The notes below the pieces were generated by a model. The model did no database searches. It saw only the letters and a program-made list of their open reading frames with translations, and was not told the origin of the DNA. A program made the translations under genes and the position numbers. From CAIOSQ01 sp044359885 (lineage in GTDB: Bacteria; Pseudomonadota; Alphaproteobacteria; CACIAM-22H2), in the NCBI GenBank assembly GCA_044359885.1, contig JBIKLI010000051.1, positions 1 through 17,114 on the forward strand: 17,114 nucleotides of DNA, given 5' to 3'. Below, one piece after another: positions 13,700 through 17,114 of the stretch; position 1 is the first letter of the stretch, and each line of letters begins with the position of its first letter.

Positions 13700-15922
13700 A
13701 TGACCATCCTGGCTAACCCGGAGGAAGATCCCGGCGGCGTCGTGCTGCGCGTGCTGCTGCCGCTGCCGCTGGCCGGCGCCTATGATTATCGCGCCGAGGC
13801 GCGGCTCGGTCTGCGCCCGGGAGACTTCGTGCGCGTGCCGCTTGGCAGCCGGGTGGCGCTCGGCGTCGTCTGGGACGATGCGCCGCCGTCCGCCGGCGAG
13901 CCGGCGCGCCGGCTGAAGGATGTCGTCTGCCGCGTCGGCGGCGCCAGGCTTCCCGAACCGACGCGGCGCTTCGTGGACTGGGTCGCGCAATACACGATGT
14001 CGCCGCCGGGGGCCGTGCTGCGCATGGCGATGAGCGTGCCCGACGCGCTCGAGCCGCCGCCGGTGGCGATGGGCTGGGCGCCGGCACCGGAGGCCGGGGC
14101 GATGCCGGTGGCCGAGCCCGGCGCGCCGCGCATCACGTCGGCGCGCCGGCGCGTGCTCGACGCGCTCGCCGGGGTTCCGGCCGCCGGCACCGCGGCGATC
14201 GCCGCGCGCGCCGGCGTCGGTGCGGGCGTCGTCAAGGCGATGGCCGAGGCGGGTCTGCTGGTCCCGGTGCCGGTGGCCGTGCCGTCGACCCCGGCACCCG
14301 ACGGCGGCCATCCCGGGCCCGCCCTTTCCGGAACCCAGGCGAGCGCCGCGCGGCGGCTGGCGGAGGGCGTCGATCGCGGCTTCGGCGTCGTGCTGCTCGA
14401 CGGTGTCACCGGCGCGGGCAAGACCGAGGTCTATTTCGAGGCCGTCGCCGCGGCGCTGCGCGCCGGGCGCCAGGTGCTGGTGCTGCTGCCGGAGATCGCG
14501 ATGAGCGCCCAATGGCTGGCGCGTTTCGCCGCGCGCTTCGGCGCGCCGCCGGCCAGCTGGCATTCCGAACTCGCCCATGGCGCACGGATCCGGACCTGGC
14601 GCGAGGTCGCCGACGGGACTGCGCGGGTGGTGGTCGGCGCCCGCTCGGCGCTGTTCCTGCCCTATCGCGACCTGGGGCTGATCGTGGTCGACGAGGAGCA
14701 CGAGCAGGCCTTCAAGCAGGAGGAGGGCGTGATCTACCACGCCCGCGACATGGCCGTGGTCCGCGCGCGGCTCGGGCGCATCCCGATCGTGCTGGTCTCG
14801 GCGACGCCGTCGATCGAGACGGTGGTGAACGTCGCGCGCGGCCGCTACGCGGCGGTGCATCTGCCCGCGCGCCATGGCGGCGCGCGGCTGCCGCGCATCG
14901 AGCTGGTCGATCTGCGGCGCGAGCCGCCGCCGGCGCGGCAATGGATCGGGCCGCGGCTGCGCGAGGCCCTGGCGCGAACGCTGGCGGCGGGCGAGCAGGG
15001 GATGCTGTTCCTGAACCGTCGCGGCTATGCGCCGCTCACGCTGTGCCGCGCCTGCGGCCATCGTCTGCAATGTCCGCATTGCACCGCGTGGCTGGTCGAG
15101 CACCGACTGTCGGGGCGCCTGCAATGCCATCATTGCGGCCATGGCGCGCAGGTGCCGCGGCGCTGCACGTCATGCGGCGCCGAGGACCGCTTCGCGCCCT
15201 GCGGGCCGGGCGTCGAACGCGTCGCCGAGGAGGCGCGCGCCCTTTTCCCCGCGGCGCGCATCGAGATCATGACATCGGACACGATCGCGGGTCCGCAGGC
15301 GGCGTCGGATTTCGTCGCGCGCATGATCGCGGGCGGGATCGATCTGCTGATCGGCACGCAGATCGTGGCCAAGGGCCATCATTTTCCCGGGCTGACGCTG
15401 GTCGGCATCGTCGACGGCGACATCGGCCTGTCGGGCGGCGACCTGCGCGCGGGCGAGCGGACCTACCAGCTGCTGCACCAGGTGGCCGGCCGCGCCGGCC
15501 GCGCCGGCCGACCCGGGCATGTGCTGCTGCAGACCCATGCGCCCGAGCATCCCGCGATGCAGGCCCTGGCGGCGGGCGACCGCGACGGCTTCGTCGCCGC
15601 CGAGATCGCGGCGCGCGAGCGGCTGTCGCTGCCGCCTTTCGGGCGGTTCGCGGCGCTGATCCTGGCCGGACCGGATGCCGGCGTCCTGGACCGGGTCTGC
15701 CGGGACATGGCGCGCCGGGCGCCCCGGGGACCGGGCATCGACACGCTGGGCCCGGCGCCGGCGCCGCTCGCCATCCTGCGCGGCCGCCACCGCCGGCGCT
15801 TCCTGGTCCGCGCGCCGCGCGAGGCGCCGATGCAGGCGCTGATCGCGCAGTGGTTGAGCGATCTTCGCCTGCCGGGCTCGGTCAGATTGCAGATCGACAT
15901 CGATCCCTACAATTTTCTGTGA
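13700..15922 (+). CDS. priA: Primosomal protein N', replication restart helicase PriA
   Basis: A 740-residue PriA. The N-terminal DNA-binding domain (VLLPLPLAGAYDY...) recognises fork 3' ends. The helicase core has Walker A GVTGAGKT (235-242), DEEH (331-334), SATPSIET (367-374) and the GRAGRAGR motif VI. Eight cysteines in four CxxC pairs (449/452, 458/461, 476/479, 489/492) bind two zinc ions. PriA reloads the replisome at collapsed forks. The ATG at 13700 lacks a clear ribosome binding site. A GTG 14 codons on (VLRVLLPL) has GGAGGAAG well upstream and is a possible alternative. Length and motifs are normal. In many alphaproteobacteria ATP synthase genes follow priA; here a flagellin does. 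Confidence 0.96.
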   Translation: MTILANPEEDPGGVVLRVLLPLPLAGAYDYRAEARLGLRPGDFVRVPLGSRVALGVVWDDAPPSAGEPARRLKDVVCRVGGARLPEPTRRFVDWVAQYTMSPPGAVLRMAMSVPDALEPPPVAMGWAPAPEAGAMPVAEPGAPRITSARRRVLDALAGVPAAGTAAIAARAGVGAGVVKAMAEAGLLVPVPVAVPSTPAPDGGHPGPALSGTQASAARRLAEGVDRGFGVVLLDGVTGAGKTEVYFEAVAAALRAGRQVLVLLPEIAMSAQWLARFAARFGAPPASWHSELAHGARIRTWREVADGTARVVVGARSALFLPYRDLGLIVVDEEHEQAFKQEEGVIYHARDMAVVRARLGRIPIVLVSATPSIETVVNVARGRYAAVHLPARHGGARLPRIELVDLRREPPPARQWIGPRLREALARTLAAGEQGMLFLNRRGYAPLTLCRACGHRLQCPHCTAWLVEHRLSGRLQCHHCGHGAQVPRRCTSCGAEDRFAPCGPGVERVAEEARALFPAARIEIMTSDTIAGPQAASDFVARMIAGGIDLLIGTQIVAKGHHFPGLTLVGIVDGDIGLSGGDLRAGERTYQLLHQVAGRAGRAGRPGHVLLQTHAPEHPAMQALAAGDRDGFVAAEIAARERLSLPPFGRFAALILAGPDAGVLDRVCRDMARRAPRGPGIDTLGPAPAPLAILRGRHRRRFLVRAPREAPMQALIAQWLSDLRLPGSVRLQIDIDPYNFL

Positions 15923-16022
15923 TCGTCCGGCGTTTATGCCGTGCCGCCGGGCCGCGATGTGCTATGGTTTCGTGGAAATCGCGTTAATGGCGTGATCCAG
16001 ACCCAGAAAGGGATCTTTGGCC

Positions 16023-16820
16023 ATGACATCGATCAGCAGCAACGTCAGTGCGCTGCTCGCGCAGCGCTTCTTGCGGACAAACGCGTCGGAGACCGCCGAG
16101 ACGCAAGCCCGGACGGCGAGCGGCGAGCGGGTCCAGGCGACACAGGACGCGGCGAGCTTCGCGGTCGCGGCTTCCGCGCGCGGCGACGTGAAGGCGTTCG
16201 CCGCCGCGGCGTCGGCGATGCAGGGCGCCACGGCGGCCGGCATGGTCGCCGTCTCGGCGGGCGAGACGATCGTCGGCCGGCTCGGCGATGTCCGCGCCAA
16301 GCTGGCCCAACTGGCCGACGAAAGCCTCGCGCCGAAAAGCCGGGCGGCGCTCAATGCCGAACTCGCCGCCATCGTCGGCGGGATCAACGAGCAGCTGGCC
16401 GGCGCCACGTTCAACGGGATCAATCTTCTTTCCGGCGCCGGCGCCGACAAGGCGATCCCCGGCGGCCGCGACGGCTCGCCTGCCACGCTGCGCGACAATG
16501 ATGTCCGCCCGCTGTCGCTCGGCCCGGTCGGCGGCGTCGCCGATGCGGCCGGGGCGCTGCTCCGCGTCGACGCCTTTCGCCAGTCGCTCGACGGCGCGCT
16601 GCGCAATCTGGGCGGCGATCTTTCCCAGCTGCGCGCGCGGGCGGAGGTCGCCCAGCAGACGGGCGAGGCGAACAGCTTCGGCCTCGGCGCGCTGGTCAAT
16701 GTCGATCTGGCGCGCGAATCCGCCTCGCTTGCCTCGCTGCAGGTCCGCCAGCAGCTGAGCGGCACGTCGATGGGCATCGCCAACCAGACACCCTCGGCCC
16801 TGCTCAGCCTGCTGCGCTGA
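16023..16820 (+). CDS. Flagellin, short and divergent
   Basis: A 265-residue flagellin with both conserved ends and almost no variable centre. N-terminal D0/D1: TSISSNVSALLAQRFL, ARTASGERVQATQDAASFAV, ARGDVKAF and ATFNGINLLSG (128-138). C-terminal D1/D0: LVNVDLARESASLASLQVRQ and SGTSMGIANQTPSALLSLLR. The canonical DDAAG is changed to QDAAS, so it is diverged. Flagellins are secreted without a signal peptide by the flagellar type III system and polymerise into the filament. The ATG at 16023 has AAAGGGA nine bases upstream; a TTG at 16017 is also in frame. No other flagellar gene is in view. A -10-like CTATGG lies at 15962-15967. Right after the stop, GCCGG/CCGGC (16825-16839) can form a small hairpin. 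Confidence 0.9.
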   Translation: MTSISSNVSALLAQRFLRTNASETAETQARTASGERVQATQDAASFAVAASARGDVKAFAAAASAMQGATAAGMVAVSAGETIVGRLGDVRAKLAQLADESLAPKSRAALNAELAAIVGGINEQLAGATFNGINLLSGAGADKAIPGGRDGSPATLRDNDVRPLSLGPVGGVADAAGALLRVDAFRQSLDGALRNLGGDLSQLRARAEVAQQTGEANSFGLGALVNVDLARESASLASLQVRQQLSGTSMGIANQTPSALLSLLR

Positions 16821-16881
16821 CCCCGCCGGGCCTTCCGGCCGCCGGCCGCCGGGATCGCCGGGCGATGCCCGACGTCCCCGA

Positions 16882-17114
16882 TCATCCGGTCGCGCCGGAT
16901 GCTTCGGCCTCCGGCAGGAACAGGCGCACCCGGGTGCCGCGCCCAGCCCCGTGCCGCGCCGGATTTCCGGCGCCATGGCCGTACCCGTACCCGCAACGGT
17001 GATGCGCATGAACGGGCCGGCGGCCAGTCCGGTCCGCGACGCCGCGCGCTCGCCGGCATCGGCATCGACGGTCCAGCTTTCGGGCGCGAGCGCCATGCGA
17101 ACCTCGATCTTCTC
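16882..17114 (-). pseudogene. Remnant of a sensor histidine kinase, C-terminal ATPase domain
   Basis: The fragment enters from the right edge of the window and ends at the TGA at 16882-16884. It reads MALAPESWTVDADAG (from 17096), then RTGLAAGPFMRITVAGTGTA and MAPEI, which is the HATPase_c region of a hybrid-type kinase (usual form: LAPGPFVRITVADTGTGMAPE). The G1-box is damaged: AGTGTAM replaces ADTGTGM, losing the nucleotide-binding Asp. The F-box region is missing, since MAPEI runs straight into RRGTGLGA. About 20 residues then seem lost before TRVRLFLPEAEASGATG in another frame. Two deletions and a frame change make it non-functional. What lies upstream of 17114 cannot be seen. Confidence 0.8.

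Noticed and set aside
13601..15142. 513-codon minus-strand open frame opposite priA
   Set aside because: His/Arg/Gln-rich composition typical of antisense translation of a high-GC gene; priA is complete on the plus strand.
15485..15511. Three tandem copies of a GCCGGCCGC-like 9-mer
   Set aside because: Encodes the conserved AGRAGRAGR helicase motif of PriA, so coding constraint explains it.

Overview
The window is very GC-rich chromosomal DNA with tightly packed genes. PriA, XerC, the small transaldolase and DUF484 all look alphaproteobacterial, and a Rhodospirillales-like host is my best guess from gene style alone. No tRNA, rRNA, CRISPR array, insertion sequence or phage gene was found.

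Layout: (1) 1-866: the start of an FtrA/GlxA-type regulator (minus) diverges from a rhodanese and a DUF1272 Cys-rich protein; the spacer between them carries three palindromes. (2) 909-2974: a decayed flavocytochrome c sulfide dehydrogenase (minus) diverges from an intact Asp/Glu racemase/maleate isomerase-family protein that lacks the usual catalytic cysteines. (3) 3056-5438: a 2-oxoglutarate/Fe(II) dioxygenase and a ChaA-type cation/proton antiporter, both minus. (4) 5439-6756: gene-poor DNA and a decayed phosphotriesterase-family gene. (5) 6776-7297: a DedA membrane protein. (6) 7377-10374: rubredoxin reductase, rubredoxin and rubrerythrin (one minus-strand operon) diverge from an OxyR-type peroxide sensor. 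The AT-rich spacer holds four tetranucleotides with the exact spacing of an OxyR site. This is the most coherent functional system here: NADH -> reductase -> rubredoxin -> rubrerythrin -> H2O2, with the peroxide sensor next door. (7) 10458-11261: a PhyH-family dioxygenase. (8) 11275-15922: xerC, DUF484 and a small transaldolase (minus) diverge from priA. (9) 16023-17114: a short flagellin, then the 3' remnant of a histidine kinase.

Three genes (sulfide dehydrogenase, phosphotriesterase-like, histidine kinase) are clearly broken in the same way: internal deletions plus frame changes, with recognisable protein still spread over two or three frames. A fourth remnant may lie in 5439-5924. The window therefore mixes intact housekeeping genes with accessory genes that are being lost. 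I saw no clear undescribed defence or mobile system. The best leads are the OxyR/rubrerythrin module, the cysteine-less racemase-fold protein, the dispersed intergenic repeat pair and the palindrome cluster at the regulator/rhodanese spacer.
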